DNA from: Litoribrevibacter albus | Lineage (GTDB): Bacteria; Pseudomonadota; Gammaproteobacteria; Pseudomonadales; Litoribrevibacteraceae | Assembly (NCBI RefSeq): GCF_030159995.1 | Contig: NZ_BSNM01000013.1 | Coordinates: 83,030 to 147,029 of the forward strand | Direction: 5' to 3' | Length of the DNA stretch: 64,000 nucleotides | Shown here: positions 10,057-19,700 of the stretch, piece after piece | How positions within the stretch are numbered: position 1 is the stretch's first letter | Layout of the letters: the number at the start of each line of letters is the position of its first letter | Made by a program: the position numbers and the translations under genes | The notes under the pieces: model-generated | Seen by the model: the letters and a program-made list of their open reading frames with translations, nothing else | What the model was told of the DNA's origin: nothing | Databases searched by the model: none

Positions 10057-11981
10057 AATTGAATAGCCTTAGCGATATTTTCGAGCGCCGCCTGCTACGC
10101 ATCCCTGACTATCAGAGAGGTTACGCTTGGAAGGAGCACCAGGTTGAGGACTTTTGGGAAGATATTCTTCAGCTCGAAAATGATCGAATTCATTACACAG
10201 GAGTTATCACTCTTGAGCCTGTGAAGGCAAACCTGTATCAGAAATGGGAGAAGGATCTTTGGTTAATAGAAGGTGTTGGATTCAGGCCGTTCTATGTGGT
10301 TGACGGGCAGCAGAGACTAACTACATCGATGATCCTACTGCAAGCCATCTTGGAATCTGTCCCAAAAGATGCCGAGCTGAACTATCAGTCGATTAGTTCT
10401 ATCCGAAAGCAGTTTATATTCTTTGAGGCTGACAATAAGCTCCAGCAGAGCTTCATATTTGGGTACGAGAAAGATAACCCAAGTGATGAGTATATGAAGA
10501 CCAAAATATTTGGCGAGCACTCTGGCTCAAATCAGTTTTTGGAGACGTTGTATACGAGAAACCTCAGCTTTGCAAAAAATTACTTTAAAGACCGTCTGAA
10601 GGATATGTCGGTAGATGAAATTGCCCAGATATATAAAAAGCTTACCCAGAAGCTGAAGTTCAACTTGTATGAAATTGACGAAGAAATTGATGTCTTTGTC
10701 ACTTTTGAAACGATGAATAATCGTGGCAAACCTCTAACGAGCTTGGAGCTTCTGAAGAACAGGTTGATATATATATCTACGTTATTCAAAAATAACGATG
10801 GGCGAGAACAGCTTAGAATTAACATAAACGATGCATGGAAAACCATGTATGAATATCTAGGAAAGAATCCTGATGTTCCACTAAGCGATAATCTTTTCCT
10901 TCGTAATCATTGGACGATGTATTTTAAGTACACGCGAAAAAAAGGTGACGATTACATAAAATTCCTTCTTGATGATAAATTCAGTGCAAGAAATGTCACG
11001 CATCCAAAATCGCCAGATGACGCACTAAGAATCGAAGAAATATCTGATTATGTTCGTAGTTTACAGCAGTCGATCGTTTACTGGTTCTACATGCATAACC
11101 CGTATTATGCCCAGTCAAATGAACTGACTGATTCCCAGAAAGTTTGGCTTGATCGGTTGGATCGCCTCAGTTTTAGATCGTTTAAGCCACTTATCCTCTC
11201 GGCTTTTGTTTCCAAACAAGAACCTAAGAAAATAACAGAATTATTAACATCTGCGGAAAGGTACAACTTTACTCTATTCAATTTAAGTCAGCGAAGAGCA
11301 AACACTGGCGATACTGAGTTTTTCAGTATGTCTCGTGATCTATTGACGGGGGAAAAGACCATCGTTGACGTTTTGGAGACAATTAATAGATGGATAGATA
11401 AGTACTATGACCCGGAGAAATTCTTAGCTCACATCGAGGAAAAGTACGAGCTAGATAGAGATGGATTCTATCACTGGGATGGAGTCAGATACTTTTTGTT
11501 TGAACATGAACAGTGGCTTAGGGAGAAGGGAAGGCAGGCTACCAGTAAATTATCTTGGGACGTTTTGAAATCGAACAAAAAAGATCATGTGACTCTCGAA
11601 CATATTTTCCCACAGACTCCTGATGACCCCTATTGGAAAAACCGATTTGGCCACTTGGAGGAGTCGGAACAGCGTTATCTAACCCATTCATTGGGGAATT
11701 TGCTTCCACTATCACGTTCAAAGAACTCTGCTCTTCAAAATGATAGCTTCCCCAAGAAGGTCAATAACGGCGATGGAGTAGGTTATTACAACGGTTCTGT
11801 GTCAGAAAATGAAGTAGCTCAATGCCCGGATTGGACCCCGACACAAATCCTCAAGCGCGGATTGGATTTGCTGAGCTTTATGGAACAGCGGTGGAGTATT
11901 GTATTAGGAGATTATGATTTTAAAGGGCAGTTACTCCATCTTGCAGACATCGACTTTTCTCCTTCGGGAGAACTATCATGA
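10053..11981 (+). CDS. DUF262/DUF1524 (GmrSD/BrxU-like) nuclease inside the BREX operon
   Basis: 642 residues. The N-terminal DUF262 domain has 'RIPDYQRGYAWKEHQ' and the D84-G-Q-Q-R88-L-T-T signature. The C-terminal DUF1524 HNH-type nuclease has 'LEHIFPQTPDDPYW' (first His about residue 517) and 'LGNLLPLSRSKNSALQNDSFPKK' (shown in part). This two-domain layout is that of GmrSD type IV enzymes, which cut DNA with modified cytosines. BrxU of plasmid-borne BREX systems belongs to this group. It overlaps pglX and pglZ by ATGA at both ends, so it is translationally coupled. By eye it is more AT-rich than pglZ. Whether it is a true BrxU orthologue cannot be told from sequence alone. Confidence 0.88.
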   Translation: MKLNSLSDIFERRLLRIPDYQRGYAWKEHQVEDFWEDILQLENDRIHYTGVITLEPVKANLYQKWEKDLWLIEGVGFRPFYVVDGQQRLTTSMILLQAILESVPKDAELNYQSISSIRKQFIFFEADNKLQQSFIFGYEKDNPSDEYMKTKIFGEHSGSNQFLETLYTRNLSFAKNYFKDRLKDMSVDEIAQIYKKLTQKLKFNLYEIDEEIDVFVTFETMNNRGKPLTSLELLKNRLIYISTLFKNNDGREQLRININDAWKTMYEYLGKNPDVPLSDNLFLRNHWTMYFKYTRKKGDDYIKFLLDDKFSARNVTHPKSPDDALRIEEISDYVRSLQQSIVYWFYMHNPYYAQSNELTDSQKVWLDRLDRLSFRSFKPLILSAFVSKQEPKKITELLTSAERYNFTLFNLSQRRANTGDTEFFSMSRDLLTGEKTIVDVLETINRWIDKYYDPEKFLAHIEEKYELDRDGFYHWDGVRYFLFEHEQWLREKGRQATSKLSWDVLKSNKKDHVTLEHIFPQTPDDPYWKNRFGHLEESEQRYLTHSLGNLLPLSRSKNSALQNDSFPKKVNNGDGVGYYNGSVSENEVAQCPDWTPTQILKRGLDLLSFMEQRWSIVLGDYDFKGQLLHLADIDFSPSGELS

Positions 11982-14602
11982 ATCTGAACCAGCTTCGAGA
12001 GGGCCTTGAGCAGGCCTTCTACAAAGAGAACCATCGCCTGGTGTTCTGGTATGACCCGGAGCAGTCATTTGTGGATGAGCTACCGTCCCTGTCTCTCGTG
12101 GACGTGCAGATCCTCAACATGGCCAATGAATCAGCATTGGGTACCAAGCTCAAATTGGAGTTGGAAGATAAGGCCGGTAAGTATCTCCTGTACTTCCCAT
12201 TTGCCGAGCCTGATGTAGAAAAAGACTGGTTGCTCGACATCAAGTTGTACTCCAGATGCTTCTACGCTGATCGCTTCTCAATCATCTTCAATGAGCTTGG
12301 ACTGCACCAGCAAAGCTTGAGAGAGCACTTGGCCAAGCGAGACAAATTCCTTGCCAGCAAAGCCAGGCTGACAGCACTGCAACGCTATGTTCAGCCGGAC
12401 TTTGATGAGTCAGACCTGGACATGGCCATGATTGTTTCTGTCGTTAAGGCTGAAAGCTGTGATCTCCCGCATGTGATCCTGGCGCTTGCTGAAGAAACAG
12501 TTGCGGATGACCTTGGACTGGAGGCCAATCCAGCTTCTCTCAACGAACTTGAAAAATACGACTTAATCCCGGCATTGGTAGCTGCGCTTCAGTCCGAAAT
12601 TGGTTACCCGGCTACGGTAGAGGAGTTGAAGGGTGAAGCCCAATTCAAGCTGGGACATTTCTTTATCCTGTTGCTGGTAACCGGCTTCTGCGAGAGCGTC
12701 GGTGATGTACCTGGCTGGGCTCAAGAATTGGTAATGTCTTCGGCCAGCTCCCGTGCAACTGCCAGAGCATTACTTTCACGTTGGCGAGACAGTTCACGCT
12801 ATTACAAAGCGTTCGATGCCGTGTCCGGGTGGGTGGCGATCGCGCTGCGCATCAAAGACAAGATGGGTATATTCGATACTGACCAACTCAGCGATGTTGT
12901 CACCTTTGAGGCCGTGGAGCAGAAGATTATTGTCGATCTGGCCGTGGCCATTCCTCATGCTCCCAAGGGGGAGTTGGAACGTTTCCGTGCAATGATAGCT
13001 TCTCGCCTGGACGGCTACTGGGCTTCCAAGCATAAAGACGACACGACGCGCCGGAAGTACCGCACCGTTTATACCGCATTGCAGGCTGCTATCGACCTCT
13101 TCAGCTTGCGTATTCAGCATGATAGCGGATTCCACTTTGAGTCGAGTGAAGCGCTATACAAGGCTTACGAGCGAGACCTATACCGCTTCGATATGGCCTA
13201 CCGTCATTACTGTGAAGCGTCCCAGCGTGCTCATGTAGAGATCCTGAAGAAGCTCGATGACGAAGTGGAGAATTGTTACGCCTACTGGTACATCGACAAC
13301 TTGGCGAAGAACTGGGGTGACCGCGTTGAGGCTGAGCAACGTCTCTCTCAGTGGCGCTTTCCTGGAATACCTAATCAGCAGGACTTCTTTCAGGGACTGG
13401 TGAAACCGTTGTTTTCCAAGGCTACCAAGCGCCGGGTTGTGGTCATCATCAGTGATGCCTTTCGCTATGAGGCAGCAGTGGAGCTTCGCGATCGAATCAA
13501 CGACAAGCGTTACTCTGAAGCTACTCTGTCTTCCCAGCTTGGCGTTGTCCCAAGTTATACGACATTGGGGATGGCGTCCCTCTTGCCTCATAAAACGCTG
13601 GAGTATCGCGAATCAGCTTCAGATGACGTGTTTGTGGATGGCCAATCCAGTAAGGGCACAGCGGCAAGAACCAAGATCCTTGCAGCGCATGGCGGTCTGG
13701 CCGTGACAGCAGAAACCGTTAAAGCCTGGTCAAGGGATGAAGGCCGGGAAGCCCTCAAAGATCAGGAGCTGGTCTATGTCTACCACAATGTAGTGGATGC
13801 CCGAGGCGATAGCTCATCGACGGAATCAGAAACTTTCATGGCCGTTGAACACGCCATCGAGGAGTTGACTGAGTTGAGCCGCAAGATCCTGATGCACTTC
13901 AACACATCGACGGTGCTCATCACGGCAGATCACGGTTTCTTATTCCAGCAAAGTAAGCTGGAGGCAGCCGATCGCTCGTCTCTGGCTGAAAAACCAACCA
14001 ATGCCCTGAAGAACAAAAAGCGCTATGTGGTGGGCTTTGGTCTGCCAGATACCAAAGAAGCGTGGAAGGGCTCAACCAAGGCAACAGCCGGAACAGCTTC
14101 AGATACTGATTTCTGGGTGCCGAAGGGTGCCAACCGATTCCATTTCGTGGGCGGTTCACGTTTTGTCCACGGTGGGGTTATGCCGCAAGAGATTGTCGTG
14201 CCGGTATTGACCGTCAAACAGCTTCGTGGCGAAAGGGCTGAGAAGCGTACCAAACGAAAAGTAGGCGTTATTTCTACCAAGTCCACCCTGAAAATGGTGA
14301 ACAACATCCAGAAGTTCGACCTGATGCAGACCGAAGTGGTCAGCGATTTGGTTACGCCGGTCACGCTGTCAGTGGCCATCTACGACGGTGATAGCAAGAT
14401 CTCCAGTGAAGAGACGGTGACCTTTGACTGCGCAACCGATTCGGTCGCGGAGCGGGTCAAGCAAGTGCGACTCTCACTGTCTGGGACGGACTTCGATCGG
14501 AAGAAGGATTACTTCCTGGTGCTCAAGGATAAGGATCTGAATACCGAGATGGAACGCTACAAGGTCACCATCGACCTGGCGTTTACCGATGACTTCTTTT
14601 AA
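11978..14602 (+). CDS. pglZ: BREX protein PglZ, alkaline-phosphatase-superfamily
   Basis: 874 residues, the usual length of type 1 BREX PglZ (BrxZ). The PglZ core begins at 'RRVVVIISDAFRYEAAVELRDR' (about residue 485-505; the Asp is the expected metal ligand). Further metal-ligand blocks are 'VYVYHNVVDARGD' and 'STVLITADHGFLFQ', followed by 'SRFVHGGVMPQEIVVPVL'. PglZ is essential for phage exclusion and probably a nuclease or phosphodiesterase that interacts with PglX or BrxB. The start overlaps the previous stop (ATGA). brxL follows after about 30 bases. Confidence 0.95.
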   Translation: MNLNQLREGLEQAFYKENHRLVFWYDPEQSFVDELPSLSLVDVQILNMANESALGTKLKLELEDKAGKYLLYFPFAEPDVEKDWLLDIKLYSRCFYADRFSIIFNELGLHQQSLREHLAKRDKFLASKARLTALQRYVQPDFDESDLDMAMIVSVVKAESCDLPHVILALAEETVADDLGLEANPASLNELEKYDLIPALVAALQSEIGYPATVEELKGEAQFKLGHFFILLLVTGFCESVGDVPGWAQELVMSSASSRATARALLSRWRDSSRYYKAFDAVSGWVAIALRIKDKMGIFDTDQLSDVVTFEAVEQKIIVDLAVAIPHAPKGELERFRAMIASRLDGYWASKHKDDTTRRKYRTVYTALQAAIDLFSLRIQHDSGFHFESSEALYKAYERDLYRFDMAYRHYCEASQRAHVEILKKLDDEVENCYAYWYIDNLAKNWGDRVEAEQRLSQWRFPGIPNQQDFFQGLVKPLFSKATKRRVVVIISDAFRYEAAVELRDRINDKRYSEATLSSQLGVVPSYTTLGMASLLPHKTLEYRESASDDVFVDGQSSKGTAARTKILAAHGGLAVTAETVKAWSRDEGREALKDQELVYVYHNVVDARGDSSSTESETFMAVEHAIEELTELSRKILMHFNTSTVLITADHGFLFQQSKLEAADRSSLAEKPTNALKNKKRYVVGFGLPDTKEAWKGSTKATAGTASDTDFWVPKGANRFHFVGGSRFVHGGVMPQEIVVPVLTVKQLRGERAEKRTKRKVGVISTKSTLKMVNNIQKFDLMQTEVVSDLVTPVTLSVAIYDGDSKISSEETVTFDCATDSVAERVKQVRLSLSGTDFDRKKDYFLVLKDKDLNTEMERYKVTIDLAFTDDFF

Positions 14603-14631
14603 CCACGAATTGACGATAGAGCGTGCCGAGT

Positions 14632-16671
14632 ATGGAATCCGCTAACGATAAAGAATTAGATCAACTGCTGAATGAGCACTTTGCGGGTCGTGTGGTTCGC
14701 AAGGATCTCACCAAGCTCATTAAGGAAGGGGCGAATGTCCCTGTCTATGTGCTCGAATACCTGCTTGGCATGTACTGCGCGTCAGATGATCCAGACATCA
14801 TTGAGCAAGGGCTGAACAACGTCAAAACCGTGTTGGCTGAGAATTACGTTCGTCCTGATGAGGCCGAAAAGGTTAAGTCACTGGTCAAAGAGCGCGGCAC
14901 CTTTAAAGTCATCGACCGGGTAACCGTGAAACTGAATGAGCGCAAGGATAAGTATGAGGCCTCTTTCAGCAATCTGGGTATCAAGGACGCTGAAATTTCG
15001 TCTGGGATCGTCAAAGAGTACGAGAAGCTGCTGGTGGGTGGTATCTGGGTCATTGCCACCTTGAGTTATTACCACGAGGAAGGGCAGACCGGTTCTCCAT
15101 TCGGGGTAACGCTGCTCAAGCCAATCCAGATGCCCAACATGAATATGGACGAGCTCTTCCAGGGGAGAGCCGCATTAACGACAGATCAGTGGCGCGAGTG
15201 TTTGATACGGTCAGTCGGTATGGAGCCTGCGGCATTGGGTGTCGATGTGCAGTGGCACATTCTGGCTCGGATGATTCCTTTCGTTGAAAACAATTACAAC
15301 GTCTGTGAACTGGGTCCACGCGGGACAGGTAAAAGCCATATTTATAAAGAATGCTCCCCCAACAGCATTTTGGTATCTGGCGGCCAAACCACCGTGGCCA
15401 ACCTGTTCTACAACATGAGTTCACGTCGAATTGGTCTGGTCGGGCTTTGGGATCTGGTTGCGTTCGATGAGGTGGCCGGGATCTCCTTTAAGGACAAGGA
15501 TGGTGTCCAGATCATGAAGGACTACATGGCCTCTGGTTCCTTTGCTCGTGGTCGTGAACAGATGGAGGCCTCGGCCTCTATGGTGTTTGTGGGCAACATC
15601 AATCAGAGCGTTGAGTCCTTGGTGAAAACCAGTCATCTGCTTGCACCATTCCCTGATGCCATGATCGACTCCGCTTTCTTTGACCGCTTCCATGCCTACA
15701 TTCCAGGCTGGGAAATCCCCAAGATGCGGCCTGAGTATTTCACCAATCGTTACGGCTTGATTGTTGACTACCTGGCGGAGTTCTATCGGGAGATGCGCAA
15801 GCGCAGCTTCGCAGATGCTATCGAAAAATACTTCAAGCTGGGGAATAACCTGAACCAGCGTGATGTGATCGCGGTGCGCAAGACAGTTTCTGGTTTACTG
15901 AAGTTGCTATTCCCGCATGGGCAGTTCGAGAAAGAGGATGTTCGCCAGTGCCTGGAGTATGCCCTTCAGGTTCGACGCCGAGTGAAGGAACAACTCAAAA
16001 AGATTGGTGGTATGGAGTTCTACGATGTCCACTTCAGTTACATCGACAATGACTCGCTGGAAGAGCATTTCGTATCAGTCAAAGAGCAGGGTGGCGGTGG
16101 TCTGATCCCAGAAGGCCCTGGTAAGCCCGGATTCCTTCACACCATTGGTCTCAGTAACAAAGGGATGCCTGGGCTATACCGGCTGGAACTTCAGGTTACC
16201 AAGGGCTCCGGCAAGTTGGCCACATCAGGGCTATGGAACTCCAGTGCAGCTAAAGAGCAGGTGAAGATTGCCTTTGATTACTTCAAGGCGAACGCTTCCA
16301 GGATCAGCGGTGGAAGTAAAGTGGGTGAACATGACTTCCATTTGCACGCAGTCGAGCTTCAGAACACTGGGCCATTCAGCCACCTGGCCCTCTCCAGCCT
16401 CGTTGCCTTTGCGTCAGGCCTCCTTGGTAAGCCTCTTCAGAACCAGATGGTGGTGCTGGGGGATATGAGTCTGGGCGGTTCCGTTACGCCGGTAGAAAGC
16501 CTCGCTGAGTGCCTCCAAGTTGCTTTTGATGCAGGGGCCAAGAAAGTGGCCTTGCCGATGAGCAGCGCAGCTGACATTCCAACGATTCCGGCTGAACTGT
16601 TTACCAAGTTTCAGACCAGCTTTTACGCCGATCCGGTTGATGCGGTGTTTAAGGCTCTTGGGGTGGACTAG
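14632..16671 (+). CDS. brxL: BREX protein BrxL, AAA+ ATPase with Lon-like C-terminal domain
   Basis: About 679 residues from ATG 14632 (an in-frame GTG at 14623 is a possible alternative; neither has a strong ribosome site). The N-terminal part 'ELDQLLNEHFAGRVVRKDL' is the conserved DNA-binding BrxL region. Walker A is G228-P-R-G-T-G-K-S, and Walker B lies in 'LVAFDEVAG'. The C-terminal Lon-protease-like domain has 'GDMSLGGSVTPVESLAE' and 'GAKKVALPMSS'. BrxL forms hexamer rings that encircle and move along DNA and is required for phage exclusion. It is the last canonical gene of the type 1 BREX operon. Confidence 0.95.
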   Translation: MESANDKELDQLLNEHFAGRVVRKDLTKLIKEGANVPVYVLEYLLGMYCASDDPDIIEQGLNNVKTVLAENYVRPDEAEKVKSLVKERGTFKVIDRVTVKLNERKDKYEASFSNLGIKDAEISSGIVKEYEKLLVGGIWVIATLSYYHEEGQTGSPFGVTLLKPIQMPNMNMDELFQGRAALTTDQWRECLIRSVGMEPAALGVDVQWHILARMIPFVENNYNVCELGPRGTGKSHIYKECSPNSILVSGGQTTVANLFYNMSSRRIGLVGLWDLVAFDEVAGISFKDKDGVQIMKDYMASGSFARGREQMEASASMVFVGNINQSVESLVKTSHLLAPFPDAMIDSAFFDRFHAYIPGWEIPKMRPEYFTNRYGLIVDYLAEFYREMRKRSFADAIEKYFKLGNNLNQRDVIAVRKTVSGLLKLLFPHGQFEKEDVRQCLEYALQVRRRVKEQLKKIGGMEFYDVHFSYIDNDSLEEHFVSVKEQGGGGLIPEGPGKPGFLHTIGLSNKGMPGLYRLELQVTKGSGKLATSGLWNSSAAKEQVKIAFDYFKANASRISGGSKVGEHDFHLHAVELQNTGPFSHLALSSLVAFASGLLGKPLQNQMVVLGDMSLGGSVTPVESLAECLQVAFDAGAKKVALPMSSAADIPTIPAELFTKFQTSFYADPVDAVFKALGVD

Positions 16672-16743
16672 AAGAGCGCTTTTAACACGTTCTAGGGTAG
16701 CGTAGGTATTAAATTAAATTGAATTGCATTGGAATATTCATCG

Positions 16744-19700
16744 ATGTCGAATGATAAGAAGAAAATGGACGTTAAATATTGGGAAGGTGGATTAACGCTT
16801 CACGAAGTTAGAGCCATAGAAAAAATCGCTCAAACTTTTTCAGGCGCTAACCAGAAGCAGGAGTCCAAACCGGCAAAACTCGGCTCTTTGAGCGACCTAA
16901 AGGTCTTAAAGCCCGGAGGGAATGCTATGTTCCCCTGGAAAGGGTATGCAGGCTTTCGACTTGCTGGCTCTGGCCGTGAAGGAGAATTCGATCTTGTCAT
17001 CGTGACCCACTATAACGTCATCATCGTTGAACTAAAGCATTGGAATGGCGAGCTTACTGCGTCTGGTGATAATTGGTATCAAAATGGAGAGTTCAGAGAG
17101 CGATCAGCGGTCAGCAAAACACAAGACAAGGCTCATCTGCTCACCTCTAAGCTTGCCAAGTGTGGGAGAGATTTTCCTAGCTTCCAGGGGCACAAGTTTG
17201 ACCGTCCCAAGGTAGACTTTCTAGTTGTGTTAACCGGCACTGCTAATGCTTCTAAACTGCCGCCTAGAGAACAGGAGCACGTCCTAACGCTTAATGAGTT
17301 TCTAAAACTTTCGGACGAAGGTGCATACAACAAACGCTTTCGACCACATCCGCAAGCCAATAAAAGCTTAAACCAGGACATCCCGGTTTTTGATCAAATC
17401 TTCTCAGAAGGTGAGACCAAGCCCAAGAGCCTAATCGTCGATGGTTACGAAGCCATTGAGAAGATATTCCCGCCAGAGAACATCGAGTCGATATACACGG
17501 AGTTCCTATCTAAAAACAAGAACAACAAGGATGACTTTGCATTGCTGAGAAGATGGAACTTCTCTGATTTAGATGATGTTGGTAGTAAAACGCGAGACGA
17601 ACGCTATAAAATCGTCAGTCACGAGAAAGAAGTCTTATCATTCATACGTTCAAACGACGGGGATTTATATAACGCCTGTTTGCGCTCTCTGACCAATATT
17701 GATCCAAACAATATTACCGAGGAGTTTTACGAGCTTTTTGAGCTTCCCCATAACTATTCTCGCCTAAATGAATTTATTTCTTCTTTTGTTATCAAGTACG
17801 CCGAAGAAGAGCGAGCGACACTCGTCAAAATCATCCTGAATAATTTTTCCTCTCTGCATGATATAAGAATTGCTCACCGAGATATTGGCGATCACAGCTT
17901 ATGGCTTTCTCCTGGTATGAAAATGGCCATGTCCAGTTTCATGTCGGCCTACCATAAGCCAGCAGGAACTGTCGGTGAGAGACGCAAAGCAATTAGCACA
18001 GGGATTATACCCATCCCTGAGGAACAGAACTCGGAACATAATGGCACCGAGTATGACCGTGACATATATTCACTGGGCATTCTGACCTGGCTGATAATGC
18101 AGGGGAAACGCCTCAATCCCGCATCAATTAATGACGCTATAAAAAACATTACCGCTTCCAGTATCTGGTACGCACCTGTCATACAAAAAGCTATCAGTCC
18201 TGAGCCGCAGGATCGTTACCGGAATGCCCACGAATTTCTAGCCGCTTTTTCAGCATCACAGCCTGAAGCAGAAACCATTGAGCTATTTGATAGTTCCATG
18301 ATCGAGCAATACAAAACCGAGGTTAAACTCTACAAAACCTATGTTGAAGATGAGGAAATATCCTCTACCGATGCAAAAGAGGTTTATCGCTCGGGTCAGT
18401 TACTTGTTAAAATCTGGAACAACGCCCTCGACAATGAAGATTCCAGTAATATCTTTTTCTGCAAAGCTTTTATCGAGAAAGCTGAAAAGATTCAGGGACT
18501 TGGAGCTGGGTTTATCCCTAGCATTCGGGACAAGGGTATTACCCACAAATCTGAACTCTTTCTGATCCAGGACTATATAGATGCGCCATCATGGGACACA
18601 TGGGCGACTTACAATGTTTCTGAAGAACAGAAGCTCAAAGCCATCAACGCCTTAATTAGCCATGTTAGCTTCCTGCATGAAAGTGAAGTCACTCATGGCG
18701 ATATACATCCTGGGAATATACTTGTACTGGCCGAAGATGAAGAACTTAACGTCTATATCATCGACTTACCCGACTTTAAGCTTGGGACAACTGAAGTTAA
18801 GAACCATCGATATAGTCCTGAAACGATCCATAACGCAACAGCTATTGTGCGCGATAACTATGCGGTTATTCGTATGGCTTGTGAGCTCCTTGGACTCGAC
18901 TGGAATAACCTCGAAGAAGAAAATAATCATCCGCAGTTAATTGAAATCATCAAAGCTGAAAAATCGGACAGTGCCGGGTTTATTTCTTTGGAAAGATTTA
19001 GCCAGTCACTCAAAGAACTTTACGAAACCTCATCTGAATCCATCGAGGAGCTGAACGTCCAGCTATTCCGTCAGGACTTTCACGAAGCGATCAGTCTTTT
19101 ACCCGATAACGGTGAGCTGTTTCTGTTTTATGAACCCTCCACGAAAAACACAGACTCAGTGAAGGTGTTACTGTCTGGTGTAGACTCTTCCTGGACGATT
19201 TTCTTTAACCCGATAAATGAAGCTATCGAAGGTGGACTAGCGCCTCGAAAAACCGATGATATTCCACCCTGGATTCGGGATAAAAGCCAGTTAACGCTAC
19301 CCATAAAAATCAACATCGAACCTTCTGATTACCAGACGGATACCTCAGCACTTCAGTCCTATCTATTGGCTCACGAAACATTTCTTATTGATTGTAAAGC
19401 AGCCATCAAGGAAAACACTCAAAGCAAAGAGGTCGATGAGAAGCTCAGTAAAGAGATTGATGAACAGCTCAAGAATCTACTTGCTGATGTTGAATATGAT
19501 GAAGAATCCATTGTTTCAATAAAGAATGAAAAGATTGCCACAAAGAACATATGGAAGGCTATTTTAGAGACAGAGACAGAAGCGCTTCCAAGCGTTGAAG
19601 TCGCCGACGAACCGAAGCCTGATATTCGAAAAAATGAGTTGGTTATTCCCTATGATTCAGATAACGAAGTGCTTGACCGCTTTTCTAAAGAGGATGATGT

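Noticed and set aside
16672..16743. Terminator between brxL and the NERD-kinase-helicase gene
   Set aside because: The AAGAGCGCTTTT dyad is short and lacks a T run, so read-through between the two operons is possible but a terminator is not supported.
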